This document shows positions 42,660 through 51,184 of a stretch of DNA of 64,000 nucleotides, one piece after another (position 1 is the stretch's first letter; each line of letters opens with the position of its first letter). Position numbers and translations under genes: made by a program. Source of the DNA: Massilia endophytica (GTDB taxonomy: Bacteria > Pseudomonadota > Gammaproteobacteria > Burkholderiales > Burkholderiaceae_D); NCBI RefSeq assembly GCF_021165955.1, contig NZ_CP088952.1, forward strand, positions 3,100,001-3,164,000, in the 5' to 3' direction. The notes beneath the pieces were generated by a model. It did no database searches and had not been told where the DNA came from. It was given only the letters and a program-made list of their open reading frames with translations.

Positions 42660-44028
42660 AGGTAAGCCACCACCAGCGCCGGACTACGTGGGCGCAGCAC
42701 AGGCCCAAGGTGCCGCAAATGTTGACGCAGCGCGCACTAGCGCCAAGCTCAGCAACCCGAACATCATCAACCCCTACGGCACCCAGACTGTCACGTACAA
42801 CGGCGACCAGGCGACAGTAAATCAGCAGCTCAGCGATGTCGGCCAGAAGCTCTTCGACCAGCAGAATCGCATTAGCCAGGGTATGGGGGATCTGGCTGAA
42901 GGAGGCATTTCCCGGGTCGGCAACATGCTCGGCACGGGGTTCGACACCAGCAAGCTTCCGACAATGACAGGTCGCGTTGGGGTGCAACCGACCGAGGCAG
43001 GTACGGATGGTATCACTACCCAAATTGCCGACCCTCGCAGGGCGGTGCAATACGATATCGCCGGTCAACAGAACGCCATAAAAGGGAGCATTGATCCGCG
43101 CTTTGATCAGTCTGGGCAACAGGTCGAAGACGCGCTGTACCGCCGCCAGACATCGCGGCTAGACCCGCAATTCCAGCAAAGCGAAGCCGATATGACGGCA
43201 CGCTTGGCGAACCAGGGGATTATGCAAGGCAGCGAGGCGTACAAACGCGAGATGGACAATTTCGCCCGGGCGAAGAATGATGCCTACTCCGGCGCCCGTG
43301 ATTCGGCCATTCTGGCGGCCGGTCAGGAGCAAAGCCGCCTGAACGATATGGGCCTGTCGCGGGCTAACTTGGCCAACACTGCTAACGCGCAGGAATTCGG
43401 GCAGGCGGCCACCCGCGCTGGCTTCAGCAACGCAGCCAACGCACAGGAGTTTGGTCAGAACGCGCAGAGGGCTGAATTTCAGAACGCGGCTGCCGGGCAG
43501 ATGTTCGGGCAGAGGCTCGCGGCAAATGGCCAGAACTTCAATCAGGGTCTCGCTGCCGGTCAGTTCGGTAACCAAGCACGCCAGCAGCAGCTTCAGGAAG
43601 ATCTCACCACGCGCCAACTGCCATTGAACGAGATCAATGCGCTCAGAACTGGGGCGCAAGTCAACGTCCCTCAGTTCCAGCAGTACTCAGGCCAGCAAGT
43701 CCAGGCTGCCCCAGTCTTCCAAGGTGCGCAGGCACAGGACCAGGCTAATATGTCACGGTACAACGCTCAGGCTGCGCAGGGCGGCAACATGATGAACGGG
43801 CTCTTTGGTCTGGGCAGTGCCTATCTCATGTCTGACAGACGCGTCAAAGAGGGAATCAAACGCATCGGCACGACCGACGGAGGCATGCCGGTCTACACCT
43901 TCCGTTATAAGGGCGATCTGGCTACCCACATGGGTGTGATGGCGCAGGATATTGAGAAGATCCGTCCAGACGCGGTGATCGACCACCCATCCGGCGTCAA
44001 GATGGTTGACTATTCCAAGGTGGCGTAA
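42649..44028 (+). CDS. Internal virion protein with S74-like C-terminal chaperone
   Basis: A 459-residue Gln/Asn/Ala-rich protein. The middle part contains repeats (NTANAQEFGQAATRAGFSNA, NAAAGQMFGQRLAANGQNFN), a composition typical of ejected internal proteins. Residues about 396-459 (LMSDRRVKEGIKRIG, YTFRYKGD, HMGVMAQDIEKIRPDAVI) are the peptidase-S74 intramolecular chaperone, usually found on tail fibres. Overlaps the GNAT gene by 11 bases. Confidence 0.72.
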   Translation: MGSKGKPPPAPDYVGAAQAQGAANVDAARTSAKLSNPNIINPYGTQTVTYNGDQATVNQQLSDVGQKLFDQQNRISQGMGDLAEGGISRVGNMLGTGFDTSKLPTMTGRVGVQPTEAGTDGITTQIADPRRAVQYDIAGQQNAIKGSIDPRFDQSGQQVEDALYRRQTSRLDPQFQQSEADMTARLANQGIMQGSEAYKREMDNFARAKNDAYSGARDSAILAAGQEQSRLNDMGLSRANLANTANAQEFGQAATRAGFSNAANAQEFGQNAQRAEFQNAAAGQMFGQRLAANGQNFNQGLAAGQFGNQARQQQLQEDLTTRQLPLNEINALRTGAQVNVPQFQQYSGQQVQAAPVFQGAQAQDQANMSRYNAQAAQGGNMMNGLFGLGSAYLMSDRRVKEGIKRIGTTDGGMPVYTFRYKGDLATHMGVMAQDIEKIRPDAVIDHPSGVKMVDYSKVA

Positions 44029-45326
44029 TGGCGATCAACAATGTAAGCCTCGTTTCCCAGCCAGACCTGGCCGCGCAGCAGTCCGCACTGGAGCGTCAGC
44101 GGAGAATGGCCGAAGCGCTCCAGCAGCAATCCCTGACTCCAGACCAAGGCCAGAACGTCGGAGGCATCTACGTCCCTCCCAGTATCACTCAGCACGCGGC
44201 TAAACTCGCCCAGGCATTGGTGGCTAAGCGCAGCTTTGATGAGGCTGACAAGAAGCAAGCGGGCTTGGTGCAGCAGCAGCGGCAACGCTTGGCCGACATA
44301 ATCACTACCTCTGCGCCAGAGGGCATGTTTGCCGAGGGTTCGAGCGAAGCAAAGGTGGAGGGTCCCGGATTCACCCCGCCAAAGTACAAGCCAGAGGAAA
44401 AGCGCAAGTGGGAACAGCTTCGTGCGATCTACCCTGATAACCCAGCGCTGGGCGGCAAGATGCTAGAAAGTCTGCTGGCCGAGGACGAGTATTCGACCGA
44501 TCCAAAATACGATCAGTTCGGTAATGCCTACGTTCAAAGCAAGCGCGGAAAAACCAAATACATTGATGGTGTGAAAGATCGCACCAAGATCATCAATGAT
44601 AACGGTACTTACCGCAGCGAGTACGATACGACGCCTCAGGGATTCGCCCCAATGAACCCTAATGAGCCGTTCGCTATGGGACCAAACGGCCCCGTACCCA
44701 ACATGCCGTACCAAGAGTATGCAACCAAGAAGGCAAGGGCTGGCGCGCCCAGTGTGTCTGTTAAAACCGACCTGAAGGCCGCAGAAAGCATCGCTGGCCA
44801 AGTCGGGCCAATCCTCACCAAGTCGCAAGAGCAGGCAGAGGGAGCCGTAGGACAAATTGACGCAGCGGACCGCGTCCTGAAAGCCGTAGAAACTAACAAA
44901 CTGTTCACCGGCCCGCTGGCGTCTAAGCGCATGGCTTTTGCGCAGCTCGGAGATACGCTTGGGATTGCTGGCAGGGACGAGCAAGAGAAGATCGCGAATA
45001 CCCGCCAGGCTGTGCGTGGCCTGGCTGAGTTGACCTTGGAAGGCCGCAAGCTCATGCAGGGTCAAGGCCAGGTTACCAATCAAGAAAGTGAGCTGGCCGA
45101 GAAGGCTATCTCGGGGAATATCGACAGCATGACCCCGGCAGAACTGCGGATCGTCGCTAATGCGTCAAGGCGAGTGGCTCAATTCAAGTTCGCGCAGCAC
45201 CAAAAGAAAGTAGAGAAGGCTAGATCTAATCCCGCAACGTCTGGCATTGCCGATTATTTCAACGTCGATCTGCGCCCGAGTGGCGGGGATATCGATTCGC
45301 TTCTCAAGAAGTACGGGGGACGGTAA
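44028..45326 (+). CDS. Internal virion (ejection) protein
   Basis: A 432-residue soluble, helical protein (SALERQRRMAEALQQQSLTP; LTLEGRKLMQGQGQVTNQES; C-terminal DLRPSGGDIDSLLKKYGG). Position between the S74-bearing protein and the 638-residue protein fits the P22 gp7/gp20/gp16-type ejection trio. Function inferred from position and composition. Confidence 0.6.
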   Translation: MAINNVSLVSQPDLAAQQSALERQRRMAEALQQQSLTPDQGQNVGGIYVPPSITQHAAKLAQALVAKRSFDEADKKQAGLVQQQRQRLADIITTSAPEGMFAEGSSEAKVEGPGFTPPKYKPEEKRKWEQLRAIYPDNPALGGKMLESLLAEDEYSTDPKYDQFGNAYVQSKRGKTKYIDGVKDRTKIINDNGTYRSEYDTTPQGFAPMNPNEPFAMGPNGPVPNMPYQEYATKKARAGAPSVSVKTDLKAAESIAGQVGPILTKSQEQAEGAVGQIDAADRVLKAVETNKLFTGPLASKRMAFAQLGDTLGIAGRDEQEKIANTRQAVRGLAELTLEGRKLMQGQGQVTNQESELAEKAISGNIDSMTPAELRIVANASRRVAQFKFAQHQKKVEKARSNPATSGIADYFNVDLRPSGGDIDSLLKKYGGR

Positions 45327-47242
45327 TGGCTGATATCGCACGGCTCGAACGCGCACTACGCAACGCTGATGCTGCTGGCGACGTTGATGCGGCGCGCATG
45401 CTGGCTGCCGAAATCATGAAGATGCGCGGAGCTACCACGACGCCCCAATCCGCCGCACCATCCGACCCAACAGAAGGCATGAGCGGAACGCAGAAGTTCC
45501 TAGCGGGGACTGGCAAGGCGTTCGTGGATATCGGGCGCGGTGCTGGTCAACTTTTGCGCGAAGGTATCGAGGCAGTGGCGCCACCACAAAAGCGACTCTC
45601 CGATTTGGTTACTGGCGGTCGCGGTTCGTCGTTTGCCGATACCATGGGGTTGCCAACTAGGGCGGACATCGACGAGGCTAAGAAGCGCGACGCTGCTCTG
45701 ATGAATACCGGCGCCGGGCTAGCTGGCAATATCTTTGGCAATGTCGCAGCCGCCGCCCCAACGGCCATGATCCCCGGTGCGAACACTATCACTGGGGGCG
45801 CGCTGGTCGGCGCTGCCTCATCTGCTATACAGCCAGTGGGCACCGACGATAGCCGTTTCAAGAACATCGGTATAGGCGCGGCTGCTGGTGGCGCTGTTCC
45901 GCTTGCCATCAGGACAGGCAAAGTACTTAAGGCCCTTTCCGATCCTCTTACTGAAAAAGGGCGTCAGCAAATTGCTGGCAGGGTGATTAATAGCGCAGTT
46001 GGTGACCGGGCAAAGGCGATGGCTAACTTGGTCGCCAATCGTGGTGCCACGCCAGGATTTTCCCCGACTGCCGGGCAAGCAGCACAGGATGCAGGCATGG
46101 CGTCCTTGGAAAGGACAGCGCGGGCAATAGACCCTGGTGGCTTTGGTGCAGTTGATGATACCCAGCGAGCGGCCCTGGTCAATGCTCTACGTGGCATTGC
46201 GAAGAATCCAGAGGACAAGGCAGCCGCTATCGCGGCGCGAGACGAGGCGACGAACTCCTTGTACGACACCGCAAAGAAAGCAACCGTACCCGGCGACTCA
46301 GAGTTTGAACAGCTCATGCAACGCCCGTCCATGCGGGCTGCGATGGAAGAGGCAAAGAACCTCGCCCAAGAGAGGGGCCAGGCTTTTGCAATGCCGCAGG
46401 GCCCTGCCCCGGCAGGTGCAGGGATTCTGGACGCCTCCGGCAACCCAATGCGGAGCGCAGCACAACAAGCACCCGCACAATACTCTGGTCAAGCGCTTCA
46501 TGACCTGAAGATGGGCCTGGATACTGCTATCAAAGATCCCGCAAGGGGGTTCGTTGAGGCCAAGCGAAAAGCCGCAATGGGGACCAAAGACGAGTTCTTG
46601 CAGTGGCTTGAACAGCGCATTCCAGAGTACGGCGCTGCTCGGCAAACGTACGCTGAAATGAGCAAGCCGATCAACCAAATGGATATCGGCCAAGAGCTCT
46701 ACAACCGGTTTGTTCCTGCCTTGGCCGATAACACGGCAGTTCCATTCAAGTCACGCGCTGATGCCCTCGCCCAAGCACTACGCAATGGAGATGAGCTAGC
46801 AAAAAATGTAACGGGTATGCGTGGTGCCACTATGGCAGGAACCATGGAGCCCGAGCAAATGCAGACACTGGCTGGCATTGTGAAGGACGCGCAGTTAAAG
46901 GCAGCGGCAGACAGCGCCGGGCGTGGTGTCGGTTCGGACACAGTACAGAAAATGTCTATGTCCAACCTGATTGACCAGTCCGGCATTCCTACCTGGGCTG
47001 GGGCTATACCGTTCGGTAGCCGTCTGGGTGGCTTGGCTCAGATGGCTGGCGACAAGCTGTACAAAGGGGCGGACGAGCGCATGCGCAATCTATTAGCTGA
47101 GACCCTGATGGACCCGGAAGCAACACTCAAGGCAATGCAGCGGGCAGGTGTCCCACCGTCCAAGATCGCTGAATATCTGCGCATCTCCGCGCAAGGTCAA
47201 GCAATGGCACTACCAGCGGTTGTGAATGGGGCGCAGCAGTAA
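45326..47242 (+). CDS. Large internal virion (ejection) protein
   Basis: A 638-residue protein. An N-terminal helical hairpin (MADIARLERALRNADAAGDV) leads to Gly/Ala-rich, membrane-compatible stretches at about 130-200 (NTGAGLAGNIFGNVAAAAPT, GIGAAAGGAVPLAIRTGK). These resemble the membrane-crossing parts of podophage ejection proteins. No lytic-transglycosylase motif was seen. Confidence 0.65.
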   Translation: MADIARLERALRNADAAGDVDAARMLAAEIMKMRGATTTPQSAAPSDPTEGMSGTQKFLAGTGKAFVDIGRGAGQLLREGIEAVAPPQKRLSDLVTGGRGSSFADTMGLPTRADIDEAKKRDAALMNTGAGLAGNIFGNVAAAAPTAMIPGANTITGGALVGAASSAIQPVGTDDSRFKNIGIGAAAGGAVPLAIRTGKVLKALSDPLTEKGRQQIAGRVINSAVGDRAKAMANLVANRGATPGFSPTAGQAAQDAGMASLERTARAIDPGGFGAVDDTQRAALVNALRGIAKNPEDKAAAIAARDEATNSLYDTAKKATVPGDSEFEQLMQRPSMRAAMEEAKNLAQERGQAFAMPQGPAPAGAGILDASGNPMRSAAQQAPAQYSGQALHDLKMGLDTAIKDPARGFVEAKRKAAMGTKDEFLQWLEQRIPEYGAARQTYAEMSKPINQMDIGQELYNRFVPALADNTAVPFKSRADALAQALRNGDELAKNVTGMRGATMAGTMEPEQMQTLAGIVKDAQLKAAADSAGRGVGSDTVQKMSMSNLIDQSGIPTWAGAIPFGSRLGGLAQMAGDKLYKGADERMRNLLAETLMDPEATLKAMQRAGVPPSKIAEYLRISAQGQAMALPAVVNGAQQ

Positions 47243-47365
47243 GCGCTTCCACTTTCCATCCTTCATATGGCGCTGGACGAAGATACGTCCAGGGAGCGCG
47301 CAGCAACCGAATAGAAAAAGCGCACCAAGCGGTTTTAGGATCAAAGCGATTGTCCAAGTCTCCAT
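47210..47365 (-). CDS. 51-aa membrane peptide, second gene of reverse cassette
   Basis: ATG 47365 to TAG 47210, with AAGGGG six bases upstream. One membrane helix (IALILKPLGALFLFGCCALP) and a very basic end (KDGKWKRLLLRPIHNRW). It starts four bases after the lipoprotein stop and its 3' end runs 33 bases antisense into the ejection-protein gene. Its twin position with the lipoprotein suggests one transcript. Confidence 0.6.
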   Translation of the reverse strand: METWTIALILKPLGALFLFGCCALPGRIFVQRHMKDGKWKRLLLRPIHNRW

Positions 47366-47368
47366 ACG

Positions 47369-47686
47369 TTACCCCTTGCATTTCACAAACATATTGCGTT
47401 TAGTGCTGACACCAGAGACAGCGTTAAATGATCCTTTAGATTTGTTGCGGTCAGCCTCGATGCCGCCAGACGCAACCGAAAAAGGCACCGCACTGCCGTA
47501 CTGATCTACGATAGAAAATCCAGCTGCGCCGCAGATCTCGCCTGCTTTCTCAACGCATGCGCCCATTGTCTGGTAACCGCCGTTACAGGTAATTGAGTGG
47601 CCCATGGAGCCATCCGCAAGATAGGTCGGTTTAACGCTGACACAGCCAGATAACACTACGCAAAGAAAAACAAGCAAGGTTTTCAT
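47369..47686 (-). CDS. Prophage lipoprotein on the strand opposite to late genes
   Basis: A 105-residue lipoprotein. Signal/lipobox VVLSGC gives lipidated Cys15; the mature part has four more Cys (ITCNGGYQTMGACVEKAGEI, CGAAG, FVKCKG), probably in disulphides. GAAGGA precedes the ATG. Reverse orientation inside the late operon is the mark of a lysogen-expressed gene; phage outer-membrane lipoproteins often block receptors for superinfecting phage. That role is inferred. Confidence 0.75.
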   Translation of the reverse strand: MKTLLVFLCVVLSGCVSVKPTYLADGSMGHSITCNGGYQTMGACVEKAGEICGAAGFSIVDQYGSAVPFSVASGGIEADRNKSKGSFNAVSGVSTKRNMFVKCKG

Positions 47687-47698
47687 TTTCTTTCCTTC

Positions 47699-47721
47699 AG
47701 CCGCTCATGCGGCTTTTTTTT
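47699..47721 (+). terminator. Terminator before tail-fibre gene
   Basis: AGCCGC-TCAT-GCGGCT followed by seven T, rightward. It would reduce late read-through into the fibre gene unless antiterminated. On the other strand it lies in the lipoprotein leader. Confidence 0.8.
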
Positions 47722-47750
47722 GCACGTCGGGATGACGTTCAGGAGTTCAT

Positions 47751-49091
47751 ATGCCCCGTAATGGCAGTGGCGTCTTTACGCCCTTCACGCCCGGTAATCC
47801 GGTCGTTACCAATACTACCATCAGTAGCACGGCGTTCAATAATACCATTGATGATATAGCAACCGGCCTAACCCAGAGTATTTCCAGCACGGGGGTTACT
47901 ACGCCGTCTGCCAATCTGCCGATGGGCGGGTTCAAGTTCACGGGAATGGGCGCTGGTACTGCGGCGACGGACTCCGCGACCCTGGGCCAAGCGCAGACGC
48001 AAACCGCAACATTCGCGGGAACTGCTGGTGGCACCGCGAATGCGCTGACGCTCACTCCTACCCCTGCGATCACCGCCTATGCGATAGGCCAGTATTTCCG
48101 ATTCAAGTCTGGGGCTTCGGCCAATACCGGCGCAACGACCGTGGCAATTTCTGGCCTAGCTGCCGTTACGGTGCAGGTGAATGGAGCCGCCTGCGTTGGC
48201 GGCGAGATTATGCCAAATCAGTGGTACGAAATTCTGCTGGATACCGCTGGCACTTGCCAACTCAAGCGCATTGGCGATAGCGCCGGGATCAAGGGGCCGG
48301 ATATCGCCAGCGCTGCAACAATCAACCTTGACACCGCGCCTGGCGATTTTGCGCACATCACCGGGACCACCACAATCACCGCTATCACACTCACCTCGGG
48401 GCATGAGTACGAATTGGTATTTGATGGCGTACTTACGCTGACGCACAACGCTACGAGCCTGATCCTCCCAGGTGGCGCAAGTATCACCACCGCAGCCGGC
48501 GACCGCGCAAAGTTCCGTGGCGACGGGGCCGGAAACGTGCGATGCATGTACTACACCAAGGCTAGCGGTACCTCCGTTATCTCGCAGTCCCCGGGGGTAA
48601 TCTTTATCGCATCACTTACGCCGACAGCGGCAGCCAACGTAGATTTCCTCAGCACCTTTACGTCAACTTATGACAACTATCTCATACAGATCAGTGGTGT
48701 TATCCCTGCGTCATCGGATGTCCTGCGTGCTAGGTTTGCGATTGCCGGCTCAGTGAACTCTGGCGCAACATACGGTAATGATTCTGTAACTGCGGGCACG
48801 GCCACAACGGGCGATTCGTTTATGTCTGTAACCACGGCTAGTGTTCTGGCAAACAGTACGGGCGGGGTCTGTGGCACTCTCCACGTCCACAACGCCAATA
48901 GCGCAGCGTCCGCAAAGGTCCTGATTTCGCACACCATGTGCATGACTGGTACGGCGACCCAGGCGCAAGCAGACACCATCGGATCAAACTTCGTGTCCGC
49001 CAATGCTGTCAGCGGCATTCGATTCTATTGGTCAGGCGGAGCTAATTTTGCAGCAGGCGGGAGTATCAAGATTTACGGGGTACTAAACTAG
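47751..49091 (+). CDS. Tail fibre / receptor-binding protein
   Basis: A 446-residue Thr/Ala/Gly-rich fibre. The N-terminal virion-attachment module (MPRNGSGVFTPFTPGNPVVT, STAFNNTIDDIATGLTQSIS, ANLPMGGFKFTGMGAG) is the conserved BPP-1-like fibre opening. Residues about 150-446 form the variable beta-rich part. It has no C-type-lectin end and there is no reverse transcriptase nearby, so no diversity-generating system. AGGAG precedes the ATG. Confidence 0.8.
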   Translation: MPRNGSGVFTPFTPGNPVVTNTTISSTAFNNTIDDIATGLTQSISSTGVTTPSANLPMGGFKFTGMGAGTAATDSATLGQAQTQTATFAGTAGGTANALTLTPTPAITAYAIGQYFRFKSGASANTGATTVAISGLAAVTVQVNGAACVGGEIMPNQWYEILLDTAGTCQLKRIGDSAGIKGPDIASAATINLDTAPGDFAHITGTTTITAITLTSGHEYELVFDGVLTLTHNATSLILPGGASITTAAGDRAKFRGDGAGNVRCMYYTKASGTSVISQSPGVIFIASLTPTAAANVDFLSTFTSTYDNYLIQISGVIPASSDVLRARFAIAGSVNSGATYGNDSVTAGTATTGDSFMSVTTASVLANSTGGVCGTLHVHNANSAASAKVLISHTMCMTGTATQAQADTIGSNFVSANAVSGIRFYWSGGANFAAGGSIKIYGVLN

Positions 49092-49101
49092 AGGTCAGCT
49101 A

Positions 49102-49608
49102 ATGGACAAAATTTGCTATTGGGACGACACCGAAAAGGTGCAGAAAGAGCGTGATGCCACGCCAGAAGAACAAGCGGAGATCGATGCTAACCGGGCTGCT
49201 GCCGTTTCTCTGGCCGCGCTGCGGCAATGGGAAGCGATCAAGCAGCTCCGTGATGCCAGGATCTTGCAAGGCGGATTCCCGGTCGGTCCTCACTGGTTCC
49301 ATAGTGATCTGATCTCCCGTTCTCAATTCTTGGCCGCAGCACGGCGCGCGGATTTGGTGGCGGCGTCTGGGGGCGATATGAATGCGATTCTGACGAACTC
49401 GGAAGGCAATGCAATAGCCGTTAAAACGATGGACAACGGGCATGTCCCAGTAACGGCTAGTTTGGCCCACACGATTATGAGTGCTGCCGAGTTGCAGGAA
49501 TCGAACACCTACAAAGTCGCCTTGCAACATAAGGCCGGCATGGAAGCCGCCGAAAACCCGGCAAGCTACGACTACAAAACTGGCTGGCCACCCATTTTTG
49601 GAGAATAG
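49102..49608 (+). CDS. Tail-fibre-associated protein (DUF4376-like)
   Basis: A 168-residue protein. RQWEAIKQLRDARILQGGFP, GPHWFHSDLISRSQFLAAAR matches the DUF4376 pattern seen downstream of phage fibres. It is probably a fibre chaperone or tip component. Confidence 0.7.
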   Translation: MDKICYWDDTEKVQKERDATPEEQAEIDANRAAAVSLAALRQWEAIKQLRDARILQGGFPVGPHWFHSDLISRSQFLAAARRADLVAASGGDMNAILTNSEGNAIAVKTMDNGHVPVTASLAHTIMSAAELQESNTYKVALQHKAGMEAAENPASYDYKTGWPPIFGE

Positions 49609-49610
49609 AA

Positions 49611-49898
49611 ATGAACGTGAGGCACGGCTTCTACCAACTGTTTATCGCCTTCGATCAGCTTTGCAATGTCGTTCTAGGCAATCCGTTTAGCACCGAGACT
49701 TGGGCAGACGAGACTGTCTCGTCGCGTTGCGGCCGCCTCGGCGACCGTTACCCGTACAAGGTATTCAGAGTCGTCATCGACAGCTTGTTCTATCCATTCC
49801 AGGGTCCGAACCACTGCTGGAACGCCTACCAGAAGGAGCTTAGCCGGTATCAGTTCCCGCCCGAGCAGCGCAAAGTTTCCAACGACCAGCCCGCATAA
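49611..49898 (+). CDS. Hypothetical phage protein (DUF, fibre region)
   Basis: A 95-residue protein (MNVRHGFYQLFIAFDQLCNV, WADETVSSRCGRLGDRYPYK, GPNHCWNAYQKELSRYQFPP). This family recurs immediately after fibre genes in podophages. It has a conserved Cys/His/Trp set and unknown role. Its stop codon lies in a terminator loop. Confidence 0.65.
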   Translation: MNVRHGFYQLFIAFDQLCNVVLGNPFSTETWADETVSSRCGRLGDRYPYKVFRVVIDSLFYPFQGPNHCWNAYQKELSRYQFPPEQRKVSNDQPA

Positions 49899-49912
49899 GC
49901 GGGCATTTTTTT
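49888..49912 (+). terminator. Terminator with embedded stop codon
   Basis: GCCCGC-ATAA-GCGGGC followed by ATTTTTTT. The TAA of the preceding gene forms part of the loop. Confidence 0.8.
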
Positions 49913-49924
49913 GAAAGGTAGCAA

Positions 49925-50026
49925 ATGAAAAAAGACCTGTTCGCAGTGGGTGCAGGTGGTGGCCAACAGCGACCGCCTGAAAAGAAAACTTCCACCCCAC
50001 CCCAGACTCCGAAGCCTAAGAAATGA
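49925..50026 (+). CDS. 33-aa Lys/Pro-rich peptide
   Basis: ATG 49925 to TGA 50026; AAAGG lies six bases upstream. Sequence starts MKKDLFAVGAGGGQQRPPEK and ends in Pro/Lys. It overlaps the next gene by four bases (ATGA). Small peptides of this kind recur before lysis genes in related phages. Confidence 0.6.
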   Translation: MKKDLFAVGAGGGQQRPPEKKTSTPPQTPKPKK

Positions 50027-50418
50027 ACTGCTGGCGCTCCCGCTTGATCCTCGGAGTGGTGTTCTGGCTCGCCATGGACATTCACGCCGTTGTGACCGCT
50101 GATCTGCCGAACACGCCCGCTGGGATGCTGATCTTTCACGGGAGCGCCGCGGCGGTTGATTTTTTCTTGCTGTGGTCAACGCCCTGGCTATTGTCTGGGC
50201 GACTTTGTACCGACATGGAGACCCTATGTCTCGTTTCCATTGTCGGCAATGCGCTCGGATGGGCGCTCTATCTGGCCTATGCCCCGCCAGTGATTTACAA
50301 CACTTTCATGTGGGGCTTGAGCTATGTGCAATGGGGCAGATTGTTACTACCAGACCGTCATGCTGCTGATTATCTCGGGATCGATATGGTTTGCGGCGCT
50401 GCTGGTCGGCGCGGTTGA
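50023..50418 (+). CDS. Membrane protein of the lysis region
   Basis: A 131-residue protein with about three membrane helices (LILGVVFWLAMDIHAVV; AAAVDFFLLWSTPWLLSG; LVSIVGNALGWALYLAYAPP). A holin-accessory or exclusion role is possible. The last 20 residues lie over another frame with better membrane-protein character (50360-50485). Confidence 0.6.
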   Translation: MNCWRSRLILGVVFWLAMDIHAVVTADLPNTPAGMLIFHGSAAAVDFFLLWSTPWLLSGRLCTDMETLCLVSIVGNALGWALYLAYAPPVIYNTFMWGLSYVQWGRLLLPDRHAADYLGIDMVCGAAGRRG

Positions 50419-50485
50419 TCGGATTTTAAAGAGGCGAATGAATGAACGAGCCAGAAATCGTACGCACGGCCGTAGAAGCGGCTAG
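50360..50485 (+). CDS. Possible nested 41-aa membrane peptide
   Basis: ATG 50360, frame shifted against the upstream and downstream genes. MLLIISGSIWFAALLVGAVD is a strong membrane helix followed by the basic tail RILKRRMNERARNRTHGRRS. No ribosome site is clear, so it might depend on read-through coupling. It bridges two lysis-region genes. Confidence 0.35.
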   Translation: MLLIISGSIWFAALLVGAVDRILKRRMNERARNRTHGRRSG

Positions 50486-50690
50486 CAATCCGAAAGTAGC
50501 TACCGGCGTGGCAGCGGCGGTGACTTCGGCTGGAGCGGCTGCCAAGCTAGATTTGATTCAGGGCTGGTTGAGTACGGCGACGATGAGCATTGGCTTGGTG
50601 ACGGCAGGCGTAGTCCTGGCGATCCAGCTGATCAAGCTGGCGCGCACGTGGCGCGCCTACCGCAAGGACGAACGGGAGAATGAAGAATGA
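50442..50690 (+). CDS. Holin-like protein
   Basis: An 82-residue protein with one or two membrane helices (TGVAAAVTSAGAAAKLDLIQ weakly; TATMSIGLVTAGVVLAIQLIKL strongly) and a charged C-terminus (ARTWRAYRKDERENEE). Size, topology and place directly before the endolysin fit a holin. Overlaps the endolysin start by four bases. Confidence 0.65.
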   Translation: MNEPEIVRTAVEAASNPKVATGVAAAVTSAGAAAKLDLIQGWLSTATMSIGLVTAGVVLAIQLIKLARTWRAYRKDERENEE

Positions 50691-51184
50691 CGCCCATCCG
50701 CCTGCTGCAGACCGCCATCATGCCCGCGCTGAACGAGCTGGCGACCCTTGGCATCCCCGCTAACATCCGCGCCGCGCGCTTTATGCTGGCCATCGCCCTG
50801 CAGGAAACCGGCTTGAACCACCGCCGCCAGGTGCTGGCCGGGGGCGCCGAGGAAGGCCCCGCTTGCTCCTTCTGGCAGTTCGAGAAGGGCGGCGGCTGCA
50901 AGGGCGTGCTCACCCATCGAAGCACTGCGGCCCACATGGCCGAGCTTTGCGACGCATTCAACGTGAAGCCCGAACCGCAAGCGCTATGGGAAGCCATGCG
51001 CTACCAGGACCTCGTCGCCGCCGCAGCGGCCCGGCTCCTGATCTACACGGTCCCGAAGGAGCTCCCCCAGAACCCGGACGAAGGCTGGCAGCAGTATCTA
51101 GCGGCCTGGCGGCCTGGCAAGCCGCACCCAGAGACCTGGGCGCGCAACTGGGATATCGCCACCACCACCGTAGGAGTGAAATGA
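50687..51184 (+). CDS. Endolysin (lysozyme-like muramidase)
   Basis: A 165-residue lysozyme-fold protein. The catalytic Glu is in MLAIALQETGLNHR and the beta hairpin in GPACSFWQFEKGGGCKGVL. C-terminal aromatic part PKELPQNPDEGWQQYLAAWR. It has no signal sequence, so it needs the holin for release. Expected to cut peptidoglycan glycan strands. Confidence 0.8.
   Translation: MTPIRLLQTAIMPALNELATLGIPANIRAARFMLAIALQETGLNHRRQVLAGGAEEGPACSFWQFEKGGGCKGVLTHRSTAAHMAELCDAFNVKPEPQALWEAMRYQDLVAAAAARLLIYTVPKELPQNPDEGWQQYLAAWRPGKPHPETWARNWDIATTTVGVK

Noticed and set aside
47751..49091. Diversity-generating retroelement at the tail-fibre gene, as in BPP-1
   Set aside because: There is no reverse transcriptase frame in the prophage, no template/variable repeat pair, and the fibre C-terminus is not lectin-like.
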